From: Nitrososphaera sp.
Lineage (GTDB): Archaea; Thermoproteota; Nitrososphaeria; Nitrososphaerales; Nitrososphaeraceae
Length of the DNA: 64,000 nt
NCBI GenBank assembly: GCA_039938515.1
Contig: JBDUUL010000010.1
Span: forward strand, 1-64,000
Reading direction: 5' to 3'
Every line of letters begins with the position of its first letter. Positions within the stretch are counted from its first letter, which is position 1. A program made the translations under genes and the position numbers. Under the pieces are notes generated by a model. The model did not search any database, was not told the DNA's origin, and worked only from the letters and a program-made list of their open reading frames with translations. This document shows, one piece after another, positions 1 through 7,872 of the stretch.

Positions 1-851
1 GCGCTGAACTGGCTGCTTACGTTCTGGCTGCTGCTGATGCCGTATGCATGAAGTACGTACAGCTCGGCAGAGCTTCCTGCAGCATAGCTGATGGTGCCGG
101 TATAGACAGAGTCGGTTGGTGCAAGGACGGTTGCAAAGCCGGTAGAGTTACTGGCTATGGTGCCCTGCTGGACCAGAGGGCTGGACGACGTTGCGACCGC
201 GACATGCGTTGCATTTAGGGCCTGATTGCTGCCGGTGACGCCCTGGCTGGCTAATCCGGTGGCCGTGACGTTTGACAGGCCAGGATTAGACCCCGAGGCT
301 GACTGGTTAGACGCGCCTGAGTACCAGACCACGTTGTAAGTGATAGGTGCGGCCGGATTCCTCCAAGTGCTCCATAGCACTGCTTGGGCGCTGTCTGAGG
401 AATCGAGTCCGCTAAATCCTGCGCTTGGAATCGCAAGGCTCGCGTTCTTGTCTGCGTTAGGGCCAAAGCCGGGAACGCACTCGTCGTGGTTAAACCTGCC
501 AAGGGCTGTCGTCGTCAAAAACGCGCTGCCATTCTGAGTGTTGCCTGACAGGCTCTGGTTTGCAGCATGCAGCGTGTAACTTATGGTATAGCCCGCGTTG
601 TTCTCTGCCCTGAAGGACAGCCCGGGGTTTGCAATCGGGTCAAAGGTCATTGTCCCGTTATTGATGGTCATAGAGGTGAACCGTGTGAGGTAAATATTTT
701 CGCATGAGCCGGGATTTGCGCCCATGCCGGAAGCCGTTTTGGCAATAGATATGGAGCTGGCAAGAACGTATGAAGACATGGCAAGGGAGGCAACGGCAAC
801 TGCCAACAATGGGGCCCGTCGCCTCAGGCTTTTGGTACTGAACCCGGTCAC
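1..851 (-). CDS. Secreted surface protein, C-terminus beyond left edge (partial)
   Basis: This frame is open from a GTG at 851 to the window edge (283 residues visible). The N-terminus is a signal peptide: basic residues (Lys-Ser-Leu-Arg-Arg-Arg) are followed by a hydrophobic stretch ending near Leu-Ala-Ser. The rest is rich in Ser, Thr, Asn, Gly and Ala with several N-x-S/T sequons, as in exported archaeal surface proteins. I recognise no catalytic domain. GTG 851 was chosen because an in-frame TAA lies just upstream and the ATG nearby is in another frame that closes at once. An AT box 25 nt upstream supports it. The function is unknown; the exported location is an inference. Confidence 0.7.
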   Translation of the reverse strand, partial: MTGFSTKSLRRRAPLLAVAVASLAMSSYVLASSISIAKTASGMGANPGSCENIYLTRFTSMTINNGTMTFDPIANPGLSFRAENNAGYTISYTLHAANQSLSGNTQNGSAFLTTTALGRFNHDECVPGFGPNADKNASLAIPSAGFSGLDSSDSAQAVLWSTWRNPAAPITYNVVWYSGASNQSASGSNPGLSNVTATGLASQGVTGSNQALNATHVAVATSSSPLVQQGTIASNSTGFATVLAPTDSVYTGTISYAAGSSAELYVLHAYGISSSQNVSSQFS

Positions 852-871
852 GTACCCTGAATGTTCATGGC

Positions 872-880
872 GTATTTACT
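872..880. promoter_or_regulatory. Shared divergent AT-rich promoter box
   Basis: GTATTTACT lies about 25 nt from the GTG at 851 on the minus strand and about 29 nt from the TTG at 905 on the plus strand. One TATA-like element could therefore serve both divergent genes, with leaderless or nearly leaderless transcripts. Confidence 0.45.
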
Positions 881-904
881 GGTTGCCTCTTCATTTTCCG
901 AGAT

Positions 905-2095
905 TTGGACGATAAGAAAGAGGAGGTAGCGCGTCTTCTTGATGCTACGCCGGATGAAAAGAACCCGTCTGAACCTGCAGCCTTTAAAGGGAGGCGCGTT
1001 TTTAAAACGGCGGTGGACAGCAAGCACTCGTTTACGGGGAAAAAGATCGACCCGCCCTCCATTATCCCTGACATGACGGTGTCGCAGCTAATCGGGTTCT
1101 ATGGTTCCACCGGATATAACGCGAGGCGTCTGGCAGAAGCTGCCTACACTCTAAAAGAAATGATCGACACAAATTCCACTGTGTGTCTTACCCTTGCCGG
1201 AGCAATGACTCCAATCGGCCTTGGCAAGACAATATCTGCAATGATAGAGGCCGGCTTTGTCGACTGGATAGTGTCGACGGGCGCTAACATTTACCACGAT
1301 CTCCACTTTGCATATGACCTGCCCGTAAGGCAGGGGCACTTTGACGTTGACGACGACACGCTTTATGCCAAGCAGATTGTCAGGATTTACGACGTCTACA
1401 TCAAGGAGCTAGGCACCCTTCAGGCGCAGGACCTGATAGTGCAGCAGGAGATCAAGAGGTACGAAAGCCAGCTTCCTGCAAACATATCCACGGCGGACAT
1501 CGCCTACTACCTCGGCAAGGCTGCAAAGGAAAACTCCAGGTACCCTGACAAGTCCTTCGTGGTCAAGGCGTACGAGTGCAATGTTCCAATCTACAGCCCA
1601 GCGATTAGCGACTCGTCGATAGGCCTCAACATGCTTCCACTGCTTTTTGAAGGAACAGGGGTGCTCCCAAATGTGATACTCGACGTAGCCGAGTCTGCCG
1701 CAATTCTCTGGAAGAGCGAGCGCTCGGGCGGACTGGAACTTGGGGGCGGGGTTCCCAAGAACTTTTTCCAGCAGACCGGTCCCGCGCTTTACCAAATCCT
1801 AAAACTCAAGGAAGGCGGGCAGGACTATATCATACAGCTGACTGACGCACGGCCGGACACCGGCGGGCTGTCGGGGGCCACCCTTCAGGAAGGCAAAAGC
1901 TGGGGCAAGATCAAGACCTCACACAAGGATAACGTCATAGTCTACGGCGACTCGTCGGTGTACTTTCCACTCCTGTGTTCATATGCCCTGAGCGAGTGCA
2001 GGCCTAGAAGGCAAAAAGAGCTTTACAAAAGGAAGTCGGAGTGGATGAGCGAGATGCGCGAAATCTATCTGAAGAACAAAAAGAAAGCGAGATGA
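905..2095 (+). CDS. dys: Deoxyhypusine synthase
   Basis: The enzyme transfers the aminobutyl group of spermidine to a lysine of aIF5A, the first step of hypusine formation in the cytoplasm. The 396-residue length fits the family. The C-terminal part carries the signature Ser-Trp-Gly-Lys-Ile with the expected catalytic lysine at about residue 335, followed by a Tyr-Gly-Asp-Ser stretch that matches the NAD/spermidine site region. The NAD-binding core with Thr-Gly-Ala-Asn-Ile is also present. The start is TTG 905, because no ATG lies upstream in frame and the promoter box is 29 nt away. The gene is monocistronic and divergent from the secreted protein. The call is secure; the exact start is less so. 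Confidence 0.93.
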   Translation: MDDKKEEVARLLDATPDEKNPSEPAAFKGRRVFKTAVDSKHSFTGKKIDPPSIIPDMTVSQLIGFYGSTGYNARRLAEAAYTLKEMIDTNSTVCLTLAGAMTPIGLGKTISAMIEAGFVDWIVSTGANIYHDLHFAYDLPVRQGHFDVDDDTLYAKQIVRIYDVYIKELGTLQAQDLIVQQEIKRYESQLPANISTADIAYYLGKAAKENSRYPDKSFVVKAYECNVPIYSPAISDSSIGLNMLPLLFEGTGVLPNVILDVAESAAILWKSERSGGLELGGGVPKNFFQQTGPALYQILKLKEGGQDYIIQLTDARPDTGGLSGATLQEGKSWGKIKTSHKDNVIVYGDSSVYFPLLCSYALSECRPRRQKELYKRKSEWMSEMREIYLKNKKKAR

Positions 2096-2109
2096 TGTCC
2101 CAAGCGCGC

Positions 2110-2496
2110 TCAGACCTGGGCCTCGGCCTTTGCGTGCCATTTCCCGGACCTCGACTCAAGCTCCAGCTGGCCCACGACCTTGCCAGCTGAGTAGACCTTG
2201 GCATATTCCACCCCTCCGCCAAAGAATGCAGAAATCAAGTCACGCTGCTCGTGAAATCCTGCTTCGATCACCTTGGATTTTGTCTTGAAACTCGCCTTTT
2301 TCATAATCGTCCTGGCAACAGACCAGTCGCCCTTCCACGCCATTACCTGGAACTTGCCAAACCTGATCGTCTGGATGTGGTAATCGGCAAGTTCCGCTTC
2401 GAACTTTTGGTTGTTGCGCTTCGCATACTCGTTTATCCACTGCACGACCTCCTCCGCCTTGCCATGCTCTATGGCGAAATTGTCCGCCTTGGCCAT
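2110..2496 (-). CDS. Conserved hypothetical protein, 128 aa
   Basis: A soluble alpha/beta protein of 128 residues with no signal peptide or membrane segment. It starts with a helical, acidic and basic N-terminus and has a Trp-Lys-Gly-Asp-Trp motif near the middle and a Gly-Gly-Gly turn near residue 95. I do not recognise the family. It converges on deoxyhypusine synthase with 14 nt between stops. A TATA-like stretch (CATAAAATAG on the minus strand) lies about 30 nt before the ATG at 2496, so it has its own promoter. No function can be inferred from its neighbours. Confidence 0.7.
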   Translation of the reverse strand: MAKADNFAIEHGKAEEVVQWINEYAKRNNQKFEAELADYHIQTIRFGKFQVMAWKGDWSVARTIMKKASFKTKSKVIEAGFHEQRDLISAFFGGGVEYAKVYSAGKVVGQLELESRSGKWHAKAEAQV

Positions 2497-2598
2497 AAGC
2501 CCGTAACTACATTGGCGGCCCGACTATTACTATTTTATGCGCAAGTACGCAGGGGGCTAATTGCGCGGGACAAACTCATGAAAACTTTCTCTCAAATT

Positions 2599-2610
2599 GA
2601 TTTATGCTTT
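2599..2610 (+). promoter_or_regulatory. TATA-like box for the zinc-finger microprotein
   Basis: GATTTATGCTTT is centred 24 nt before the ATG at 2628. This matches leaderless archaeal transcription and supports that start. Confidence 0.5.
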
Positions 2611-2627
2611 TTCGACCGTCCTGTTGC

Positions 2628-2759
2628 ATGGACCAAGGAGAACCCGGACTTGACTATAACGACCCGAACCTCAACCCGCTCACCTGCGACATTTGCAGCG
2701 AAATGTTCGATAGCCTGGATAAACTGGGCGAGCACCAAAAAATCGCGCATGACATGTAG
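2628..2759 (+). CDS. C2H2 zinc-finger microprotein, 43 aa
   Basis: The product has one classical finger near its C-terminus: Cys-x2-Cys-x12-His-x4-His (CDIC ... HQKIAH), preceded by an acidic, Pro- and Asn-rich tail. Single-finger proteins of this size are known in archaea and are thought to bind nucleic acid or protein partners. The role here is unknown. The promoter box 24 nt upstream and the intact finger spacing make this a credible gene despite its size. Comparable finger microproteins occur at 18001, 37414 and 42758 in this window. Confidence 0.72.
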   Translation: MDQGEPGLDYNDPNLNPLTCDICSEMFDSLDKLGEHQKIAHDM

Positions 2760-2773
2760 CCTCGGTAAAAAGT

Positions 2774-2784
2774 AGATAAATAAC
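2774..2784 (+). promoter_or_regulatory. TATA-like box for thpR-cca
   Basis: AGATAAATAAC is centred 24 nt before the GTG at 2803. It supports the GTG as the start and suggests that the thpR-cca-kinase run is transcribed leaderless from here. Confidence 0.5.
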
Positions 2785-2802
2785 AGGCAAGCTGTCGCTG
2801 TT

Positions 2803-3369
2803 GTGCGCGCCTTTATCGCCGTGGACGCGGTGGCGGCCACCGAGCTTGCCTCACTTCAGCGCCAGCTGCTGACGGAATCCGGCTGGACGGCAGCAGATGT
2901 CAAGGCAGTGGAGCCGGCGAACTTTCATTTTACCCTGATTTTTCTTGGCGAAATAACCGAAGCCGATGTGGCAAACATCTCAAAGGCACTCTCGGAAATC
3001 CGCTTTGAATCCTTTCCTGTTTCATACACTGGAGTCGGAGCGTTTCCGAGGCCCGAAACAGCAAGGGTAATCTGGGTTGGTGTCGATCCGCAGGCAGAGA
3101 GACGCCTGGATGCGCTGGCCGCCGAGGTGGCGGCAAAGATGCGCGGACTTGGATTCCAGCAGGACAAGCCCTTTTCTGCCCATCTCACCCTTTTTAGGGC
3201 AAGGGACCGCCCGCTGAAAGCCAGGGATGTCCTGGCGAAATTCCACTCTCTGTCTCTGGAGGGTCCAAACCAGATTGTCCACAGCCTGCATTTGAAAAGG
3301 AGCGAATTGAGGCCTGCCGGCCCGGTCTATTCTAACGTTTATACCGTAGGTTCGTCAGCTGCGATGTGA
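2803..3369 (+). CDS. thpR: RNA 2',3'-cyclic phosphodiesterase (2'-5' RNA ligase family)
   Basis: A 188-residue protein of the 2H phosphoesterase family. The two catalytic His-x-Thr motifs are visible at about residues 42-44 (HFTLIFLG) and 127-129 (HLTLFRAR), at the usual spacing. Family members hydrolyse 2',3'-cyclic phosphates and can join tRNA half molecules in vitro. The GTG start gives the family's typical N-terminus (Arg-Ala-Phe-Ile-Ala-Val-Asp). Its stop overlaps the start of the CCA-adding enzyme by 4 nt (GTGA), an archaeal gene pairing that points to tRNA repair or maturation. Confidence 0.93.
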   Translation: MRAFIAVDAVAATELASLQRQLLTESGWTAADVKAVEPANFHFTLIFLGEITEADVANISKALSEIRFESFPVSYTGVGAFPRPETARVIWVGVDPQAERRLDALAAEVAAKMRGLGFQQDKPFSAHLTLFRARDRPLKARDVLAKFHSLSLEGPNQIVHSLHLKRSELRPAGPVYSNVYTVGSSAAM

Positions 3370-4763
3370 CCGAGAACTTGGCTGATATCGACCGCGTAAT
3401 CCAGTCCGCCGCAAGGCTGTGCGAACCGACGCCGGCAGAGTCGGCCAAAATTGCCCGCGTCGCCGACAGGGCACTGACGCTTGTGAAACAGACAGTCAGC
3501 GGCCTGGCTGAAGTCGAGGATGTGGAGCCCGGAGGCTCATATGCAAAGGGAACCTGGCTTCACGGGGGTGCTGATGTCGATATCTTTGTGAAATTCAATC
3601 GGTCGGTACCTGTTGAAAAGTTTGAGAAGACCGGCAAGGAAATAGGCCTTTCCGCCCTGCGGGACCATGAGCCTGTACTCCGCTACTCCGACCACCCCTA
3701 CGTAGAGGCGGCAATCAGCGGTGTCAGGGTAAACGTCGTGCCCTGCTATAACGTGGGAAAGGGAGGCTGGCAGAGCGCGGCTGACCGGTCCGTCTTTCAC
3801 ACAAGATACGTTAACGAGCGTTTTGACGACAAAATGCGCTCAGAGGTGAGGCTCCTGAAGCGCTTCCTCAAGACCGTCGGCATTTACGGTGCAGAAATCT
3901 CTACGTCCGGCTTTAGCGGTTATGTATGCGAGGTGCTCGTCTTGCGGTACCACGCCTTTAAGGAAGTGCTTGAAATGGCCGCGGAAATGCAGGACCTGCA
4001 CGTCGTCGCGATAGAGGATTTTGACACCGACATCGTAAAGGGATTCCCCGGACCGCTTATCGTAATCGACCCTGTTGACCCGCGGAGAAACCTCGGAACC
4101 GCCATTTCCCCAGAGAGTGTCGCCAAGTTTGTCCTTGCGGCCAGGTCGTTTCTTGCCAAGCCATCGGCACATTTTTTTTCTGGAAAAGACCCGCCAGGGG
4201 CGAGCAGGGATCCGGCCGGACTGTACAGCTCTGTACTCGTGGTCGAGTTTTCTCACAAGAAGCGCCCACCAGACATTGTCTGGGGACAATTGAAAAGAGG
4301 TGCAAACGCGGTTGCAAAGCAGCTAGAAATTGCAGGCTTTTCAGTCGTCAGATACGACTGCACAACCGACGAGAATAGCTCCGCCGCTTTTGTGTTCCTT
4401 CTTGAATCGCTCGAGCTCCCGCAGAAGGTCAAAAGGAAGGGGCCGGAGGTATTTCGAAAGTCTGATTCAGAGCGCTTTATCGACAGCGCACTTCGGACGA
4501 GCAAGAAAAAGCGTCCGTACCTTTTATGGGCAGACAGGGACATGCGGCTTGCCGTCCTCTCTGACAGAAAGGCGACTGACGCCCGGAAATTCGTAAATTC
4601 TCTGCTTGCGACTCCCGAGAGTGCAGGAGTCCCGCGGGAACTGTTTGACTCTGAGCGCAAGTTCCGAATTTATAGTGGTAGCGAGCGATCACGCCTATCG
4701 CCAGTTGTCCAAAATGCAATCGGAAGGCTCACAACTATCGAGAGACTCCTTTTCGGAGATTGA
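3366..4763 (+). CDS. cca: CCA-adding enzyme (archaeal class I tRNA nucleotidyltransferase)
   Basis: The enzyme adds or repairs the 3'-CCA end of tRNA. It is needed here because the one tRNA gene in the window does not encode CCA. The nucleotidyltransferase motif Gly-Gly-Ser-Tyr-Ala-Lys-Gly-Thr sits at residues 56-63, with metal-binding Asp70 and Asp72. The remaining 390 residues match the archaeal class I layout of central, body and tail domains, and the 465-residue length is normal. Translation starts at GTG 3366, overlapping thpR by 4 nt. The 3' end overlaps the next gene by 50 nt if that gene starts at ATG 4714. Confidence 0.95.
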   Translation: MTENLADIDRVIQSAARLCEPTPAESAKIARVADRALTLVKQTVSGLAEVEDVEPGGSYAKGTWLHGGADVDIFVKFNRSVPVEKFEKTGKEIGLSALRDHEPVLRYSDHPYVEAAISGVRVNVVPCYNVGKGGWQSAADRSVFHTRYVNERFDDKMRSEVRLLKRFLKTVGIYGAEISTSGFSGYVCEVLVLRYHAFKEVLEMAAEMQDLHVVAIEDFDTDIVKGFPGPLIVIDPVDPRRNLGTAISPESVAKFVLAARSFLAKPSAHFFSGKDPPGASRDPAGLYSSVLVVEFSHKKRPPDIVWGQLKRGANAVAKQLEIAGFSVVRYDCTTDENSSAAFVFLLESLELPQKVKRKGPEVFRKSDSERFIDSALRTSKKKRPYLLWADRDMRLAVLSDRKATDARKFVNSLLATPESAGVPRELFDSERKFRIYSGSERSRLSPVVQNAIGRLTTIERLLFGD

Positions 4764-5565
4764 CATTTCGTCTCCCCTGTGCAAGCCTATACTGGCGTAC
4801 CCAGGACATGATGCCTCTGACATTTCAGGCAGAATCTCAGAGCTGAAATCCCTGGGCGTCAGGTCGCTGGTTTCCGGCGGCAGGACTTCGATAGGGAGAT
4901 TCAGGGTCTGTGGCAAGGGATGCGTCGGCCTCGTTGTCATGGCGGTAGTGCAGTCTGGACCTGAAAGCGCCGTCTGCGCGCTCAAGGTGCGTCGCACCGA
5001 CGCCGACAGGATTAACATGCATGACGAGGCGCGCCTGCACGGCATCGCAAACGCTGCATGTGTGGGCCCGCAGCTCCGCGGCTGCACTGATAATTTTTTG
5101 CTCATGGATTTTGTGAAGGGTTCCACGATAATGGAATGGTCACAGGGCACGGTCAAGCCCGATAGTGCACGCCGGATAGCAAAGTCAATTTTGGTGCAGT
5201 GCCGCAAGCTGGACAAGGCGGGCATCGACCATGGCGAGCTATCCCGGCTCGACCGGCACGTGATAATCCCCACGCAAAGTGCCGGCACCGACCATGTAGA
5301 GCCCGTAATAATCGACTTTGAGAGCTCCAGTACTGTCCGAAGGCCCGCGAACGTCAGCGCTGCGGCCCAGGCGCTCTTCGTCGGCGGCAGGCAATTTATC
5401 AGGAAGAAAATGTCGCCCCATGCAAGCAAAAGGCTTGATGACGCAAGGACTCAAGAGGCGATTGCCGCCATCAGAGCCTACAAGAAGGACCTGACTGACG
5501 AGAACTTTGAAAGGGTGCTTGACGTCCTGCTTGGTGGGACGCAGGACGCATGCGCTCCCAGCTAG
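4714..5565 (+). CDS. Predicted RIO-like Ser/Thr protein kinase (COG2112 type)
   Basis: A 283-residue kinase-like protein. Visible elements are the beta-3 lysine (Cys-Ala-Leu-Lys-Val, Lys91), a candidate alpha-C Glu105, a catalytic loop Asp-His-Gly-Glu-Leu-Ser at 172-177 and a metal-binding motif Asp-Phe-Glu at 201-203. Compared with RIO kinases (His-Gly-Asp-Leu and an Asp-Phe/Asp-x-Gly motif), Glu replaces the usual catalytic Asp. Archaeal COG2112 proteins are predicted kinases of this kind; the substrate is unknown. Start ATG 4714 is preferred over a more upstream in-frame TTG-type start because it begins just before the conserved part. It overlaps cca and probably belongs to the same transcript. 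Confidence 0.75.
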   Translation: MQSEGSQLSRDSFSEIDISSPLCKPILAYPGHDASDISGRISELKSLGVRSLVSGGRTSIGRFRVCGKGCVGLVVMAVVQSGPESAVCALKVRRTDADRINMHDEARLHGIANAACVGPQLRGCTDNFLLMDFVKGSTIMEWSQGTVKPDSARRIAKSILVQCRKLDKAGIDHGELSRLDRHVIIPTQSAGTDHVEPVIIDFESSSTVRRPANVSAAAQALFVGGRQFIRKKMSPHASKRLDDARTQEAIAAIRAYKKDLTDENFERVLDVLLGGTQDACAPS

Positions 5566-5575
5566 CTTTTAATCT
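5565..5575 (+). promoter_or_regulatory. TATA box for the PAC2 gene
   Basis: GCTTTTAATCT is centred 28 nt before ATG 5598. It overlaps the stop codon of the upstream kinase gene and favours ATG 5598 over an earlier in-frame ATG at 5550. Confidence 0.5.
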
Positions 5576-5597
5576 AGAATACGTGGTATTTCAAACG

Positions 5598-6344
5598 ATG
5601 ACGGACCCTTTGATAGAGATCCGAAAACTGCGGGACATAAAGCTCCGCGGCGGGATTCTGCTTGATGGCTTTCCAAGCGTAGGCCTGGCAAATGCCATTG
5701 CGTCTGAGTGCCTGATACATTCCATGAACACAGAGCTTGTGGGAGTGCTTGACTCCCCTGCGTTTCCTCCGCTGTCCGTCATCCGGGCTTCGCGGCCGAA
5801 CTTCCCCGCCAGAATTTACGCCAACGATTCGTCAAACCTTGCCTTTTTCGTATCGGAGCTTAGCCTCGACCCTTCGCTATACCGCCCTGTTGCCTCTACA
5901 ATGATTCACTGGGCACAGGCCGCAGGCTGCGAGCTTTTGATAAGCGCTGCAGGCATACCTTACGAGACTGCAGAAGAGTCCGCCGAATCTACGCCTGAAG
6001 TATACGCCACCGCCAGCACTCCTCGCGCTGCAAAAAGATTCGAGCAGGCCGGCATCAAGACGCTGGGCAGCGGGTCTGTTGTCGGTATCCCTGCTATCCT
6101 TCTAAACGAAGGCATATGGCGAAAAATCGACGTCATCGTGCTTCTCGTAAGGGTGCTCAAGGACGCGCCTGACTTTCGAGCAGGCGCCGCAATTGCGGAG
6201 GCGATTACGAAACTCGTCCCAGGCACATCCTGCGACATCGGAGCCCTTTTGCAGGAGGCCGGCGTGACTGAAAAGACACTCCGGCAGCTCAGAAGCGAGC
6301 AGCAGTCGAACAGTGCGATGCGGCAGCAAGAGATGTATGGCTAA
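5598..6344 (+). CDS. PAC2 family protein (proteasome assembly chaperone-like)
   Basis: A 248-residue soluble protein of the PAC2/COG2047 type. It shows the family's early Gly-Phe-Pro-Ser-Val-Gly-Leu-Ala motif at about residues 24-31, a Pro-x-Phe-Pro-Pro segment near 52, and a central Gly-x-Pro-x-x-Leu-Leu-x-Glu element. Family members include eukaryotic proteasome assembly chaperones and archaeal homologues of uncertain role. The first ATG in frame (5550) lies inside the preceding gene and before the TATA box, so ATG 5598 is chosen. The stop overlaps the start of the downstream glycosylase gene, consistent with co-transcription. Confidence 0.82.
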   Translation: MTDPLIEIRKLRDIKLRGGILLDGFPSVGLANAIASECLIHSMNTELVGVLDSPAFPPLSVIRASRPNFPARIYANDSSNLAFFVSELSLDPSLYRPVASTMIHWAQAAGCELLISAAGIPYETAEESAESTPEVYATASTPRAAKRFEQAGIKTLGSGSVVGIPAILLNEGIWRKIDVIVLLVRVLKDAPDFRAGAAIAEAITKLVPGTSCDIGALLQEAGVTEKTLRQLRSEQQSNSAMRQQEMYG

Positions 6345-7023
6345 CGGTACGCGCACCGCACGCACAGGCTCTCAGACGCGTGCCTCTCGCCATTCGCTGC
6401 GAGAAAGAGAAGGCATCGCCGCGTCGCGCCATCTCTGCGCCTGCGACCCTGCACTGGCCCGGATTATCGGCCAGGTTGGAGCATGCACTATAAGGTCCGA
6501 GCCCGATGCCTTCATGTCGCTGGTGAGGGCAATAGTTTACCAGCAGCTGGCAGGAAGCGCCGCAGATGCGATTTTTGGTCGCTTTTTGAATTTGTACGGC
6601 AAAGACACATTTCCCCGGCCGGCGCAAATCCTTGCGACCGATGTCTCGGCCCTGAGGTCAACGGGTCTTTCTGCAAGAAAAATAGAGTACATATGCGATC
6701 TTGCAGCGCATGTCTCGGACGGCCGGCTCGACCTCGCTTCGCTATCGTCGCTTCCAGACGAGGAAATAATTGAGAAGCTCACATGCGTAAAGGGGATTGG
6801 CAGGTGGACGGCTGAAATGTTTTTGATATTCTGTCTTGGCAGGCCCGACGTGCTGCCTGTTGGTGACCTCGGGTTCCGGCGAGCGATAAAAATCCATTAT
6901 GGGCTTGAGGAGCTGCCGACGCCAGAAGTGGCAAGAAAAATAGCGGAACCCTGGAAGCCGTACTCCAGCATCGCGACGTGGTACCTCTGGAAGTCCCTTG
7001 AAAAATTCAAGGGGATCGGCTGA
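6337..7023 (+). CDS. DNA-3-methyladenine glycosylase II family (AlkA-like, HhH-GPD)
   Basis: A base-excision repair glycosylase of 228 residues. The helix-hairpin-helix (Val-Lys-Gly-Ile-Gly-Arg-Trp-Thr-Ala-Glu, residues 151-160) is followed by the catalytic Asp177 in Pro-Val-Gly-Asp-Leu-Gly, the AlkA-type arrangement. No iron-sulfur cluster cysteines of the EndoIII type are seen. The first ~30 residues are basic and low in complexity and may be disordered. ATG 6337 overlaps the preceding PAC2 gene by 8 nt. The gene converges on L2 with only 4 nt between stops. Confidence 0.88.
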   Translation: MANGTRTARTGSQTRASRHSLREREGIAASRHLCACDPALARIIGQVGACTIRSEPDAFMSLVRAIVYQQLAGSAADAIFGRFLNLYGKDTFPRPAQILATDVSALRSTGLSARKIEYICDLAAHVSDGRLDLASLSSLPDEEIIEKLTCVKGIGRWTAEMFLIFCLGRPDVLPVGDLGFRRAIKIHYGLEELPTPEVARKIAEPWKPYSSIATWYLWKSLEKFKGIG

Positions 7024-7027
7024 AACC

Positions 7028-7771
7028 CTACGCCTTCTTCTGCCTGAGGTCTTTGACTCTTCCGCGGCCAGTCTTTCTCGGAGAGATGTTGCCTACCTTG
7101 CGGCCCGGAGGAGTTGTCCTGCCGACCGACGACTGGCGACCAATGTGCTGGTGCCTGCCACCTCCGTGGGGGTGATAGACAGCTGCCTGGGCTATACCCC
7201 TTACCGTCGGGTAAAGCCTGCCGTGGGCCTGCATGTATTTTGCTCTGTTTCCGGCCTTGAGAAACGGCTTTTCCTTCCTGCCGCCTCCTGCTACGATCCC
7301 GACCATCGCCCTGCATTTCTGGTTGAGAACCAAAAACTTGCCCGACGGGAACTTTATCGTAACGCCCTCGGTCCCGTGAGCAAACACGGTCGCTCCGGAG
7401 CCTGCAGCCTTTGTAAGCTTGCCGCCATCGCCGGCGTTCTTTTCGATGTTGCAGACCATCGTGCCGTCGGGAATTGATTCGAGCAAAAGTATGTTGCCCG
7501 CCGTGGCTTTGGCGCCGGCCCCGACCTCTATGGTCTTTCCAACGACAGTGCCCTCTGGTGCCGGCACGTAAGAGTACTTGCCGTCATCAAAGCGAACCTT
7601 GGCCAGCGGCGCGTCGCGGCCTCGTTCATGAACAATGTCAAGCACGGTACCGGAGTGATGCTCTTCAAGTTTGAAATTCGGATACTTGGCCGGTGCTATC
7701 TTGCCAACTATAATAGCGCGAAACTGTTTACCTGCATGGCCGCGTCGGCGAACCAGCGTCCTCTTACCCAT
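7028..7771 (-). CDS. rpl2: Large ribosomal subunit protein uL2
   Basis: A 247-residue L2 protein of archaeal type that binds 23S rRNA at the peptidyl-transferase region. The C-terminal signature Pro-His-Gly-Gly-Gly-Arg-His-Gln-His contains the conserved histidine region needed for peptidyl transferase activity, and the N-terminus (Gly-Lys-Arg-x-x-x-Arg-Arg-Arg-Gly) is typical. A TATA-like GCTTAAAATC on the minus strand lies about 40 nt before ATG 7771. L2 stands alone here with no L3, L4, L23 or S19 neighbours, so it is outside the S10-type ribosomal cluster. Confidence 0.96.
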   Translation of the reverse strand: MGKRTLVRRRGHAGKQFRAIIVGKIAPAKYPNFKLEEHHSGTVLDIVHERGRDAPLAKVRFDDGKYSYVPAPEGTVVGKTIEVGAGAKATAGNILLLESIPDGTMVCNIEKNAGDGGKLTKAAGSGATVFAHGTEGVTIKFPSGKFLVLNQKCRAMVGIVAGGGRKEKPFLKAGNRAKYMQAHGRLYPTVRGIAQAAVYHPHGGGRHQHIGRQSSVGRTTPPGRKVGNISPRKTGRGRVKDLRQKKA

Positions 7772-7872
7772 TTAGTTTTCAGAAATTGACCTTCCAGAAG
7801 GTGATTTTAAGCTTGTGTTGCCTGCCCTGAAATTCCGCATGCCCATCCTATATACTAGGAATATTATCAGGT

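Noticed and set aside
251-502. An 83-codon minus-strand gene near the left edge
   Set aside because: The adjacent minus-strand frame from 851 to the edge has a signal peptide and continues without stops, so it is the real one.
4695-5429. A 244-codon minus-strand frame opposite the kinase
   Set aside because: It is an antisense shadow of a coding gene with strong motifs; GC-rich codons produce long false frames here.
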